Part shown: in pieces, positions 8,643-19,246 of the stretch
How positions within the stretch are numbered: the stretch's first letter is position 1
How the letters are laid out: every line of letters begins with the position of its first letter
Translations under genes and position numbers: made by a program
Notes under the pieces: generated by a model
Databases searched by the model: none
The model's input: the letters and a program-made list of their open reading frames with translations, nothing else
Told to the model about the DNA's origin: nothing
Origin: Parachlorella kessleri
Taxonomy: Eukaryota; Chlorophyta; Trebouxiophyceae; Chlorellales; Chlorellaceae
Length of the DNA stretch: 35,323 bases
Direction: 5' to 3'
NCBI GenBank assembly: GCA_001598975.1
Contig: BBXU01002859.1
Coordinates: 1 to 35,323, forward strand

Positions 8643-10680
8643 ATGAAGCCTCAGAAACAGTTCATAACAGTCTCTTCAGCACGGCAGACCAGCTGTGGCA
8701 CCATGCTATCCGTGATATTACTGATCAGCGTTAACATTATTGCGCTTCTCACCTACAAGCAGACTGCCGGTTGGAACCAGCCAGGTCAGCCCAGCAGTGT
8801 AGACAATTATAAGCAGGGCAGATTAGCAGCACCGGCTAGGGAAGGTGCTCATGAGGCGCCCAGCCCGCAGCTTCGCAGCCTTGTGGCTGTGATGACTCGT
8901 GGTGACATACCAGCCACTTTGCAAGCAGAAGGCTTGAAAGTAGGAGCCGAGTTGGGCGTGCAAGTAAGGTCATGCTCGCTTTCAACTGGTGGGCTCAAGC
9001 GCGGGCGGCGCCAGCAGACTGACAGTTGTACTTGTGCACTCTGCGTGCCTGCAGAATGGTGACTTCGCTGCGCATACTCTGCGAGTGTGGACCGCTTGCG
9101 AGCGGTACTACCTGGTGGACCTGTGGGGCCACCAGGTGGGTGCAGTGAATACCTACCAGCACAAGGTATCTGGGGTCCTTTCACATGTGTGCCACTTGAC
9201 ATGGTGGACATGGAGATTGTGCAAGTGTGCCGGGTGCTGTGGGGTCCTCCTGGTCAAGCACTGCTGTAAGGCAAGCTTGATCTGAAAAGCTGTGATGCCA
9301 AGGAGGAAGGAATGGCTGCGCCTGCAGGCAAACTATGAGGACCTGGCCAATGTCAACGATGATGAGCAGGAGAGGCGCTATCAGCAAACCCAGGCCAACC
9401 TGCAACCTTGGAAGGAGAAGACAGGTCAGCCGGTCTCTCAAAGTCAAATTTCTCCCACAGCTGGCGGTCAGTGTCAAGCCTTGCATCTGTATTTGTGGGG
9501 AGCTTGCCGGCAGTGTCGCAAACCGCTCACACACCAGGATGAGTGTTGTTCAATCCCTCTGAACAATCCGTACTACTAACAGAGTAACTTCGATGTGACA
9601 ATCACCGACCCCCACACCAAGCATAGGCCTTGGCGAAGCGCCAGGGAGAGACGATGAATTATGGTAGTGGTCCTCGTCTTACTTCTGGCGGCGTGCTTTC
9701 TGCAGTGTTCCTGCGCAATTACACTGTCGAAGCGGCCAAGCAAATACCAGATGGCAGCTTGGACTACATCTATGTTGATGCCAGGTGGGTGGTGCAGTGC
9801 CCGTACTCATGAATGTGTCTGTCCTTTGTCCTGGTGTCAGCATTAAGCCAACTGCAGGGGCTGCAAGAAGTGTTGTTTTATTGCGGATGACCCATTTGTG
9901 TGCATCATGGTCCAAGTGGGTGGTGCTATCAAACCCTGGGCCGTGCGCTTGGTATCAGCATAACACAGAGGCCGTATATGCATGAGGCCGGGTATTGAGG
10001 TGGCCTTGGTGTGCCAGGCAGCCGCTCCAGTCTTGGCAGTAACCCTCTTATGGTGCTGCGGCACTGCCAGGCATGACTACTGTGGGGTGATGGAGGATTT
10101 AGAGACGTACTGGCCCAAGCTGCGGAGAGGAGGCATACTGGCAGGCCATGACTACCTGTGAGTGTGGCATGGCGGGGCAAATAGCATTTTTATGTGTGAG
10201 GACCTTGTGGCAACTAGCCCTGTAAATCCCTTTCATTTCGGTTGGAAAGCTTGACCTGTACCTCAGTAACCGGCACCTAGCCTAGAGTATGATGAGTCCT
10301 AGCCTGGCTAGTAAAGGCTGAGGTTGAGCCCCACGTGGCACAGAAGCCTCCCTCTGGTGTGCGCTCCCTGCAGCGCTGCTCAGGACCCTTCTGTCAAGGA
10401 CTCCAATCAGGACTGGAGCCTGTGCATGAACGGCACACGCAATGAGGGGGCGGTGAAGGGAGCTGTGGACGAGTTTGCCCTTAAGCATGGCCTGCAAATC
10501 CTGGTAAGGCATCACAGTCGCATTGCCCTGCTTCCTGCAAAAGTACTCGCCAGCACCTCTACCACGTTTTTGCATTGACGCTTCCGCCCTTGCTTACTCC
10601 ATTGAGTCGTCCCACTGTCTGATGTGTAGGTAACGTACAGGGACCCAGTTTGGCCAAGCTGGATGGCTCGCAAACCCTAG
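8643..10680 (+). CDS. Class I SAM-dependent methyltransferase with N-terminal membrane anchor
   Basis: Exons: 8643-8963, 9055-9135, 9328-9424, 9706-9784, 10071-10157, 10374-10503, 10630-10680; 281 residues, all phases agree. Residues ~21-37 (M-L-S-V-I-L-L-I-S-V-N-I-I-A-L-L) form one membrane span after a short basic N-terminus, as in type II signal anchors. Motif I of the Rossmann fold is G-A-E-L-G-V-Q-N-G-D-F (split by intron 1). It is followed by Y-Y-L-V-D-L-W and then L-D-Y-I-Y-V-D-A-R-H-D-Y and G-G-I-L-A-G-H-D-Y, which is the typical pattern of the Methyltransf_24-like group that acts on small or sugar hydroxyls. The substrate cannot be read from sequence. Topology puts the catalytic domain in the ER/Golgi lumen, so O-methylation of glycans is a reasonable guess. 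The start was chosen as the first ATG ahead of the membrane span. Confidence 0.85.
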
Positions 10681-10725
10681 CGAAGGGTCTGGTTTGTAGC
10701 TTCAGTATATTTTAGCCTGACCATG

Positions 10726-10730
10726 TGTAA
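10726..10730 (+). terminator. Poly(A) signal TGTAA of the methyltransferase gene
   Basis: TGTAA 46 bases behind the TAG stop at 10678-10680. Confidence 0.55.
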
Positions 10731-11260
10731 GAACAGGAACATAGGAACAACTGCAGAGGACGGGGCGGAGGGCACAGTAGCGGACTTCTAGGGTTACTTT
10801 GCAGGCAGGGAGAGTTGGGAGAGAAGGCTTCTGTGAGAGTTACATTTGTCTGAAATGTCTTGCTATCTGTCTGCCACTATAGCGTTTTAGCGTTATAACC
10901 ATTTTAGTCGACAGAACTTTAACCTCGTACTGACTTCTTCTAGTGTCCTTCGGTATCCTGGCACGACAATGTAGGCAATGAAGCTTTCACGCTACTTGTG
11001 GCATTGATGGTCATGCGGGGTGTTTCATGTGTATCTGATGGGTGCTTGCCCGTGGCATCTGCGTCACACCACCTGGTTACCACTACCTGCTATTACCTCT
11101 ACTTTTTTCTCTTCATATCTGCAATTGCAAGTATCCATAAGAGGTGTAACAGTGAAGCAGAAGTATGGTCGTCACCCTATCTAATCAGTGTGTGGCTGCA
11201 AGACGTCCTCCAAGTCAAATCGTGCATGCTGGGCATGTTATTGATGACTCCTTTTTTAAG

Positions 11261-11412
11261 AAAAAAAAGGACAAGGCAAGCTCGAAGCAGCATATTTGCA
11301 GACCCTTGAGGGCGCTCTGAGACGTCAGCGCGGCCGTATAGGACCCCTTGCAACCAAGACGCCCCAAGCAAGCATCACTGCAACCAGCAGCAGAACAGAT
11401 TCAAACCTCTCG
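11261..11412 (+). other. Orphan exon candidate, unknown protein
   Basis: A pyrimidine-rich CTTTTTTAAG acceptor is followed by an open frame of 50 codons. It reads K-L-E-A-A-Y-L-Q-T-L-E-G-A-L-R-R-Q-R-G-R and then a Ser/Thr-rich end, closing at a strong donor (TCG|GTAAGT). Entry phase 1 and exit phase 0 do not fit the last exons of the methyltransferase gene upstream. No partner exon was found. It could be a remnant, an alternative exon or chance. Confidence 0.25.
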
Positions 11413-11427
11413 GTAAGTTACTCCTGG

Positions 11428-11550
11428 TCTGGTCTAGCCTAACAGCGTACCGCCGCCTGGCCATGCTCTCTTGAGTCCCCCAAGTGGGGCCAACAGAAAG
11501 CCAGGATGTACTACGCCCACAAATCACATATCCAAGTACCATTTCCAAGT
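11428..11550 (+). repeat. Dispersed repeat, module 2 (copy C)
   Basis: Begins GGTCTAGCCTAACAGCGTAC and carries GTGGGGCCAACAGAAAGCC and TATCCAAGTACCATTTCC. It is closely similar in order and sequence to 1491-1633, which lies about 10 kb away in a different gene. Confidence 0.8.
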
Positions 11551-11845
11551 TACTCCAACCTCTGCTTTGTCCGCATTGCCTGCCACCCTTCACAACACTA
11601 TGATGGATTTCACACAACAACCCCGGGCCCACGAAGGCACTGTCCATCTTTTGAGTAAGTGAGCATAGAGCCAAGAGTCACAAGTGCAGAACAGTTTTGA
11701 ATAGAGATAGCAAGCAAAAGAAGGGTGGCCTCCCCTGGAACATCTGTAGAAGGAGACAGTGCACATGTCAGTGACTGGCACAGATGGTGTTCCTACTGCC
11801 ATCCTACTGGCAGGTCAACATATGTACGTAGCTGGCAGTCTCCTG

Positions 11846-12435
11846 TCAGTACCCCTCAAAGACTTCAGGATGATGCTCCGCAACTTCCTTTCCTGCAACC
11901 ACAGCAACCACGAAGCCAGTCAAGCACTCTGTGTAGCACAAGCAGGGCATCAAGTTACTGCAGCCAAGTCAGCCAAGACGATGCTTCAGACTGAACAAGA
12001 TTCAGCCTAGCACTGCAGCACTCACCTGTCAGCTCCTCTAGGGGTATCCGCCCCGCCAGGATGTCTTCTCTTCGCTTTGCCTCTGCCTCCTGAGCAGCCT
12101 GCAGCGTGGGTGGTGGGCCAAGTAGCACGACGTGTCTCCTGGCACAGCGGCCAAGCTTGGCTAGCATTACGACGCCACCATGTGCAAGCGAGTGTTCAGC
12201 AACTGCGTAGCAACTCGTCAGGGGTAGCTGACACCAATTGAACCTGCACATGGAGCCCTGCCTCAGAGAGCTGGCGATCAGTTGCAGGGCTTGCCAACTC
12301 AGTAACATTATGGCGGAGCTCAGCTACATTATAGTATGTCAATGGCCTTACCAGTCTCTGGGTCACCTCTTTCTCCGCTTTCCACCTCCGAAACTGCTCT
12401 GCTGTGAGCTTGGGCTCGTCCAACACACCAGGCAT
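11846..12435 (-). CDS. Small spliced protein (67 aa) with a DFRP-like C-terminal signature
   Basis: Exons in reading order: 12435-12352, 12098-12026, 11892-11846. Donors GTAAGG and GTGAGT, matching acceptors and consistent phases give 67 residues. It starts M-P-G-V-L-D-E-P-K-L-T-A-E-Q-F-R-R-W-K, continues with E-A-K-R-R-E-D-I-L-A-G and ends E-E-L-T-G-K-E-V-A-E-H-H-P-E-V-F. The F-x-x-W-K ... L-T-G-(K/R)-E pattern recalls the DRG-binding C-terminus of ZC3H15/Tma46 and RWDD1/Gir2 proteins. The zinc-finger or RWD domain expected before it is not seen. An in-frame TAA lies just upstream of the chosen ATG, so either the protein is this short or an unseen exon joins at the weak AAG acceptor there. 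The family assignment is weak. Confidence 0.5.
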
Positions 12436-12746
12436 GCTTACAGGTTAGTGGCAAGACTCGTAAGACGATGTCGGAGTCTAGTTGAGGCGATGTAGGCTCG
12501 TCCATCTCCCAGCCCAGTGGGTCCCTCCCCAAATGACCCCCCCCCCCCCGATGTGTCAATGTTAGATAATATCATGTCACCCACGATACGTCTCGAAGTC
12601 ACGAAGTCACGATACGTCTCGAAGTCACGATACACGATCCACGATTCACGATAAGTCTCATGAGATCTTAGCTGTTTTTGGCCAGGGTAAGACAAACACC
12701 TTGCAGTTGTACAACTCCACACCGTGGGCCCCGTTCTGGCTCTCAG
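12436..12746. promoter_or_regulatory. Divergent upstream region of the small DFRP-like gene and CEP164
   Basis: The two start codons are about 310 bases apart on opposite strands. The stretch holds a C-run at 12538-12550 and, at about 12584-12656, irregular tandem copies of CACGATACGTCTCGAAGT with shortened derivatives such as CACGATACACGATCCACGAT. No TATA box is evident. Confidence 0.5.
12584..12656 (+). repeat. Irregular tandem repeat of CACGATACGTCTCGAAGT units
   Basis: Units of about 18-26 bases built from CACGATACGTCTCGAAGT recur two to three times and then decay into CACGAT-type 9-mers. The repeat sits between two divergent start codons, about 90 bases ahead of the CEP164 ATG. Confidence 0.7.
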
Positions 12747-15700
12747 ATGGACCAGCAAGTCTTTGAAGAACAGCTTGACGAGGACTACGATCCTACCCCT
12801 GAGGGTGTGTCCAGTTAAGCACTTGTCACGAGAGACAGCCAAAGGTGCAGGGACTTACCTCAAGGGCTTGTGTTGCAGAGATTGCCGACTACGCCAAGTG
12901 GCTTGGGCTGGACCCTGCCACGGACAGTCACCTGTTATGGATAGCCAGAGAAGGGCTTAAGGCGCCGCTGCCGGAGGAATGGAAGCCTTGGTCAGTGCCA
13001 CTGTTACCGGACTGGCAACACAACATCGTTGGTATTCGCGCGACAACCTCCTTGTCTCAATCTTAGACGAGTTTTTTTTACTAGCGCCAGAAACCTGGCG
13101 CTTTGCTTTTATGAGCAACTCCGCTTAATGAACTACACTCCTTTTTCCTGCAGCCGCTCGCCTGAGCAGGGCCTTTACTACTACAACTTCGTGACGGGTC
13201 AGAGCTCTTGGGAGCACCCTAGCGACAGCTATTACAAGTAAGCACAATTGCTTGAGATTGAAGGCAGCCTGACTTCCTCTCATGGCGTGCTTGGCAAGAT
13301 TGGTACGGGTCGTATCACCGCAAGATAGGTGGCCTCATGCAGGAAGTTGTTTCAGGAGGAGAAATGCAAGCCGGCGCACCCAGCTCAGGCAGGACTAGCA
13401 CCGGCCCAGAAGCAGCAGCTCTTTGCCGGCAATGGTGCTGGGAGAAGTGCTAGCAGCGGCAGCATCTTTGCAGGCTCGGCAGCCTGTCAGGGGTTTTCGG
13501 GGCCAGTAGCAGCTCTATTTGGTGCGGGTTCTGTCCCGGCTTCCATGCCTGGCACCCGCCCTGGTACTGCCCAGCAGCATGCGAGCTGGGACGCCAGGCA
13601 GTTAAGGCGGCAGCAGCCTAGCGGCCTTGCTTCCAATTTTCTAGGCAGGCAGCTCTCAGCAGGTAGTAGACATGATCTGACTGGGGGTGCCGCCAGCGTC
13701 GGCTCCAGCATGGCTCCCAGCCCCAGGCGTGTCTCCGAGTCCGCAAGCTTCGCAGCACGCATGAGCACACAAACTAGCGGGCATTTTGAGGATGTACGCA
13801 AGCCAGGCACTGCTCCTGCCAGTGGGGCGAAGAAGGTGACCTGGCAGGACTTGGTCTCCACTGACCCACAGCCCACCGCTGTGGTACCAAAGCCCAGGCC
13901 TGCTCCGCTAGCGGTGACCACTCCGAATGCAGTGCCCTTCGCTGTGGCAACACAGCGCCCTGGTGGCATGGCGCCCAGCATGGAAGGAGGCAGCATGAGT
14001 GCTGCAGTCCCCGGCAGCAGGACCGGTGTCAGCTCGTACGCTCAGCAGATGCAGGTATACCGTGCCAAGCTTGCTGCAGCGGCGGCAGCAGCCACTGCCA
14101 CCACTGAAGATCTGGATGGTGGCAGCTCCAGAGAGGCTGTGTCAGGAGGGGGTGGTCACATCCCTACTGCCCAAGCTGAAGGAACAGGGGCACGGGCTGT
14201 CAGGTCCGATGCAGCCCACGAAAGCAGCGGCTCAACATCTGGTGATACCACCACAGACAGCATGCCACAGGTGGTGATGGAGGCTAGTGTGAGATCGGGA
14301 GCCGCTGGTGGTCTGGAGACATCTGAAGCGACAGGAGCTGGAGTGGCGAAGGCTGGCAGGGAGTTGCCAAGGGGCGGCGCTTCACACAGTCAGCAGATTG
14401 AAATGGAGCAACCAAGCTTTCATAAGCCTTCATGCGCATCGCTGCCTGGGGAGGAGACAAGTTTCTCCCAGGGTGCCAGTCTTGTGGAGCGGGAGTCGAG
14501 TGCAGCAGTTTCTGTGCAGAGTAGCTGCCAAACGGAGCTCCAAGACTGCAGCCTCCACAGTATGGAGCCAGGGTCGGGGATGCGCAGTCGGCAAGCTCCT
14601 ACTGCCAGCCTGGACCAAGCTAACAGCGACTCTCGATGTCCAGCAGAAGGGCAGCCCTTGCAGCATAGACCAGGCAGGATCCAAGCAGCAGGGGACTGCT
14701 TGGACGGCGGGGAAGGCCAGAAGGGTAGCAGCAGCTCTTCCTTGAGTTCCGCTGACAGCACTCTGGAAGGCTCAAGCGGGGGAAATATAGGAGGGGATCA
14801 ACAGCCTCCCAACAATAAATCTAGTGCAGCCACTGTTCTCAATGATGGAAGCACCGGAGCAAGGCCACGCGCAGAAGGTGGCATTCAGGAACCTGGGCCC
14901 GAAAGCAGTGGCATGGGCGAACTGGACCATATCATGGAAAGGAGGGCTAAGAGGTCCAGCCTGGGACAGACACCACACGGCGGTGCAGTGTGTGCTGGGC
15001 TACCGGCAAGGCAGAAAGAGCTTGAAGAGGCACCTGCTGAAGACCACCCGGCAGCCGCACCAGCTGCAAGTGCTGCTGCTCTTTCAGAGTTGGCCAGCCA
15101 GGTGCGAGGTCAGCAAGGCTTGGTCCTACGTGTTGGCGGGTTTCATGCTGACTTTCATGGGCAAACTGGAGGAGGGGAGGCAGTGCTGCACATACAACCC
15201 CAGGTTCCGGCACAGGCAGCGGGAACGGCAAGTGATGATGATGCTGACATGCTTGAATGCCGGCTGGCAGCAGCAGCCACAGCAGCTGCAACAAAGGTTG
15301 GTCAATTTTGCGCCTGCCACGCCAGTCTTGCACACTGCTTACACCTGATATGTAGATTGTCATTGCCGGATGGTCATAGACACCATACCCCGCCTTGCCA
15401 AATCATGTGTACCCGCGAGGGCATGTAACCCCTGTTGTGACTGTGTGTATGTTGTGCCTGTACAAGTCAAGCCGGGGTCAACCTTTTAGCCATATCTGGT
15501 TGCAGGCACATACTGCGCTGCTAAGAGAGCAGGCTTTGAAGCAGAAGCAGGAGGCTTCAGAGGCCAGGTTGGAGATGCAGCTGAAGATGGATGCAAGGCA
15601 TATGGATGCAATTAGTCAGAGTAAGTGTATATACCCAGGGCCCAGCTGATGCCTGCGTGGCGTGTGCTGCATCAGCTGCTCCGGGGCAGCCTCCCCAGTA

Positions 15701-16154
15701 GTGGTAACAGCAGTCTCACAAGCATAAACGCCTATAGAATCATGTGAAGGCGAGAGATGCTGTAAGACACGTTATTGCACTCCTGCGCAGCACTGAAGGC
15801 TTGTCATATCTGCTGTGTCATACCGCAGGCATGCGCAGCATGAAAGAGAATGTCCGCCAGATTCAGCAGCTTGAACACCAAGGGCGGCAGCTCAGCAAGG
15901 CTGTCGGTCTGCAGCATGAGAGTGGTGCCCTTGTGACTGGCATTCTTACAGCAGCTACAGCTGGTGCGACAACAATGCTCTCAGGCCCAGGTGCCACCGG
16001 CATGGCCGCCTGGGAGCGTGTGTCAGAGCCTGCTGGGAGGAGTTGTGAGGGCGGAGCTGCAGAGCAGCTGGAGGTGGAGAGAGACCTTGATGGCCGCATG
16101 GAGCAGTGCTTGCGGCAGCTGCAGCATGCACTGCTGCAGTTGACGGGCCCTTAG
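12747..16154 (+). CDS. CEP164: CEP164 homologue, centriolar distal-appendage WW protein
   Basis: Exons: 12747-12804, 12879-12990, 13154-13237, 13343-15296, 15506-15620, 15829-16154; 882 residues, all phases agree. The N-terminus is acidic (E-E-Q-L-D-E-D-Y-D-P-T-P-E-E), then I-A-D-Y-A-K-W-L-G-L-D and L-L-W-I-A-R-E-G-L-K-A-P-L-P-E-E-W-K-P. The WW domain follows (~57-84: G-L-Y-Y-Y-N-F ... S-S-W-E-H-P). This order is diagnostic of CEP164. In animals it sits on distal appendages (transition fibres) of the mother centriole, and its N-terminus recruits TTBK2. The giant fourth exon encodes about 650 residues of Ser/Gly/Ala-rich, probably disordered sequence. The end is charged and helical (A-L-K-Q-K-Q-E-A-S-E-A-R, K-E-N-V-R-Q-I-Q-Q-L-E), which suggests a coiled coil. 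In this alga the role is probably basal-body docking. Confidence 0.88.
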
Positions 16155-16264
16155 TAGCACATTCAACCCTCATAAAAGCTCTACCTATGCTGGCTGGTAG
16201 GTATTCTATCACACCCGTGAGCTTCGGGGTATGTCGTCCCCCCGCAGCAGCACTAGAGCAACCA

Positions 16265-16269
16265 TGTAA
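16265..16269 (+). terminator. Poly(A) signal TGTAA of CEP164
   Basis: TGTAA 111 bases behind the stop at 16152-16154. The convergent oligoribonuclease stop is at 16819. The 660 bases between the two stops hold only the two 3' ends; a TTACA (TGTAA on the minus strand) lies at 16600-16604. Confidence 0.5.
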
Positions 16270-16818
16270 GCACGCTTTCTAAGGCTGTTTAATTCTGTGG
16301 TTACTTTGGCAGAGGGAGCACTCCACGCCCGCTCGGGAGACGCCTACCCATCTTCTCCATTGAGTCTGGTAGGCTTTCAGGGAGCATGTGATACTGCGTA
16401 CACCGACCTTCCCAATCTAGTAGTATCTCCCTGATCCGATCCCTGGTAGCACAGTCGCGGGAGAGGTGGGAGGACTACATGCAAGACGGGCTGCTTCTAA
16501 GTGCTGTTGGGCTATGTCGCTTTTCCTCCAGCCTTCCAGCGAGCAGTCACTCCATCGTGTGCTCCACTCATTTGTAAGGGTGTGGCTGTGTCCATGAGTT
16601 TACAGTTCAACTACAATCCTGCCATGCAGCCTTCCGCCCTTCTGCCCTATCAAACAATGCTCAAGCGCGGCCAAGGATACGACAGTCCATGTTTCAATTC
16701 CGTAGCATGCTCGTCGCGCTCAACAACATCACATACTACTGTGATACTGCTCCTGCTGCAGCTTACTTTGGAGGCCACATCAGCAGTCACACCAGCAGTC
16801 TGTGGAATAATCACAGGG

Positions 16819-19246
16819 TCATCTCCGTGGCATACTCATACCGCTCCATTTCTTGAAGATGCTGCTGCGGTAGTACTCCAGCTGCTGTATGCTTTCGCGT
16901 ATGTCTGCAACAAGACATCCGGCAGTCACGACTACCAGATCGCTGTCCTATAGCCCCAGCTTCCTGCTCCACCAAGCGGGTGGGTGGGGTGCAGCGCAAC
17001 ACTTACCGTGTAGGCAGAGTGGGCCTGGCTCAAAGTATCCACCCAAAACCCTTGCATCCAGCGCTGTCCTTTGAATGTACACGGATGCCTTTCATTGCAC
17101 TGCTCGTCACTAATTAGAGAAGCGGCACCTTTGCAGCGCGACAGAGGCGCAGCACTACATCAATTCAATAAGCAACTTGTGTCTTACTTCCATGAAGACA
17201 CACCTGATGAGACAAGAGCAACTTATCCCTTGCAACCAGCCCTGACCATACCCCACTTCGAGGCCACATCACATGACCACCAGCCTTTATAGTTCTACCA
17301 GCCTCATATACAGTCCCTTGTCTTTCCCACCTGCCATTGCAGTGTGAGCATTCTTCTTCCGTGGTCCCCGCATGTACTCTCTACAAGAAGCAGCATCTCG
17401 CGATCAACAGCGACACAAGCGGCAAGGTGGTAGTGCAGGCACGAGTTGAGCGATCGACACTCTAAGGAAGCTGCCAGCGCAAGGAAAGCAGACTGTGCAA
17501 CAACAGGAGGTGTGGGATACTCTCTCCCTCTTATCCACTTACTTTGGAAACCACCGCCGACAAAGCTCCCCAACTGAGCTCACATCAACTATCCTGCACC
17601 GCCAATACCACACAGTAAGCACAGCGATCAATTGCATCTCCAACCTGACCCAAATTCTACCCAGGCATGTGGCGCATCACATGCCCTCGCCCCACGGACC
17701 CCATCCATTGCCTGCCATACCTGTAGTGGAAGTACTCTGCTAGGCGAGGCATGTATCGCTTCAGGAACGCAACGTCCACATGCACCGAGTTGCCGGCTAC
17801 CTACCATACAGACAGTGGAAGTCGCAATAATTCTGGAGAGCCTGACTGATTGCTTAGGAGGCGCACCAGTGCACTTCAGATTGACCCTCACATTGCTAAG
17901 GACAACTGCCAAAAATCGCGGGTGGCAATCCAAAACCATGGACTCCAACGGACATCAACAAGCAGAGGGGTGCCTTCCAGCCGTGCGCAAGGCCTTACCC
18001 ACAGGGCAGCCACAGCATGGCAAACTTGCCTGTGCTGCCCCTGGCTCGGGTATATGCTGCTGCACAAACTCCAGCATCTGCTGCTCCGCCTCCACTAGGC
18101 TCACGTTGCTGTCCCGCACCTGCATCAATACGGTTGCACCAGGGTCCAGGTGTACAGACGACATTGCCACGACAGTGGTATCGCACAAGCGACGCACATC
18201 TTGATGCTTGGTGTCATATGCTGTCAAGGCAGGCGACAGGAATCGCCAAAAGCACTGCAATCTGTGGCAGGAGTCATTAGGGCCTAAAACCGAATACTAT
18301 TCTGCAAACCTCACCACTGCCATTCCCACAAGCAGCAACCCTCCGTGCACATCACACCCAGCACCCTCCTTACCCATTCATCGCCCGCTTCAACCCACTC
18401 CCTATGTGACAGCCCGAACACGTGCCATCCCAGCACAGCCAGCACCCACGTACCGCTTGCGTCAGCCCGCTCTTGCCGTGGTTTTCCTTGCACCAGTCAT
18501 TCATGGAGGCCAGGACCTCCTCAGAGTGGTGTATTGTGATCTCGGGGCCCTCCACTGCGCCGCTGAGGTCACCCTCTGTGACAATGCAGGCTATTTGCAG
18601 GATGGTGTCGTTATCCAAGTCGAGGCCTGACATCTCAAGGTCGATCCACACCTACAGACAGACGAAGGTAGGGGTGAAGGAGAGCAGTGTCTTCACGGAG
18701 AGTCAGGTGTTCCGAACGCAGATAATTGCATGGTCTGCAGCAGGGTTCCACATGTGTATAAGGCTGCAATGAGAGGAGAGGCGCGCGCAGAGGAGCTCCC
18801 TTGAACACTGGGCTGCAATGCTAGGGCAGAGAGGGAAGGCAGGCTCAGCATACCCCCAGATTGCCCTAGACAGTGAGAGAGCTTGACACGGGCGCTGGGT
18901 GCGCCAACTTGAGTTAAGGAAGCGTGGTGGGTGGCGAAGAAGCATGGCAGTGTCAAACACACTGAACACAGCCAGTTCAGTAAGAAGCAGAAAACACATC
19001 ATGCCACCGGCAATGCGAAAGTGCAGCTAACCAGGACAAGGGAAGTGATCTGTTGCGCCTTACCAATGGCTGCTTGAAGCCGACCCCCCTCCCACTATCG
19101 CTGGGGGCGGCCGGATCAGTGCTGCCATTTCTTCTCTTCTCAAGTGAAGCTGCAACTTCCTCTCTCAAAGCGTCTGCGTCTTCGTAAGCTGCTAAAGCAG
19201 AGAACGCATTACTAGCATGGGCTTTATGCCCACCCTTCTTGTGCAT
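16819..19246 (-). CDS. ORN: Oligoribonuclease (DEDDh 3'-5' exonuclease, Orn/REXO2 family)
   Basis: Exons in reading order: 19246-19064, 18651-18454, 18119-18030, 17800-17721, 17593-17543, 17154-17129, 17024-17007, 16904-16819; 243 residues in frame. The family degrades 2-5-nt RNA to mononucleotides. V-W-I-D-L-E-M-S-G-L-D gives the first catalytic D and E. E-G-P-E-I-T-I-H-H-S, N-H-G-K-S-G-L-T and G-N-S-V-H-V-D (third acid) follow, then L-K-R-Y-M-P-R-L-A-E-Y-F-H-Y-R and C-R-R-W-F-P. The end is D-I-R-E-S-I-Q-Q-L-E-Y-Y-R-S-S-I-F. The weak part is the 26-nt and 18-nt exons: in frame they give G-P-L-C-L-H just before D-I-R-E-S, without the expected His five residues before that Asp. Intron 3 has a GC donor. 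The N-terminal ~60 residues are unlike the family and could be a targeting extension; the first ATG was taken. Confidence 0.85.

Larger units (their letters stand above)
10731..11845. other. Intergenic region with one orphan exon-like frame and one dispersed repeat
   Basis: This lies between the 3' ends of the methyltransferase (+) and the DFRP-like gene (-). Apart from the exon-like stretch at 11261-11412 and repeat copy C at 11428-11550, no gene is recognised. No TGTAA signal for the minus-strand gene was found in the 300 bases behind its stop. Confidence 0.5.

Noticed and set aside
13487..13996. Minus-strand 169-codon frame inside CEP164
   Set aside because: Antisense shadow of the large CEP164 exon, whose splice phases and conserved N-terminus fix the coding strand.
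16501..16953. Plus-strand 150-codon frame between CEP164 and oligoribonuclease
   Set aside because: It lies in the oligoribonuclease 3' region and overlaps its last exon in antisense; no motif is seen.
17007..17070. Alternative oligoribonuclease exon encoding T-A-L-D-A-R (resembling the H-x-A-L-D-D site)
   Set aside because: No preceding His is encoded, the frame upstream is closed a few codons away, and reading on to the GTAAGT donor would insert extra residues inside the catalytic motif.
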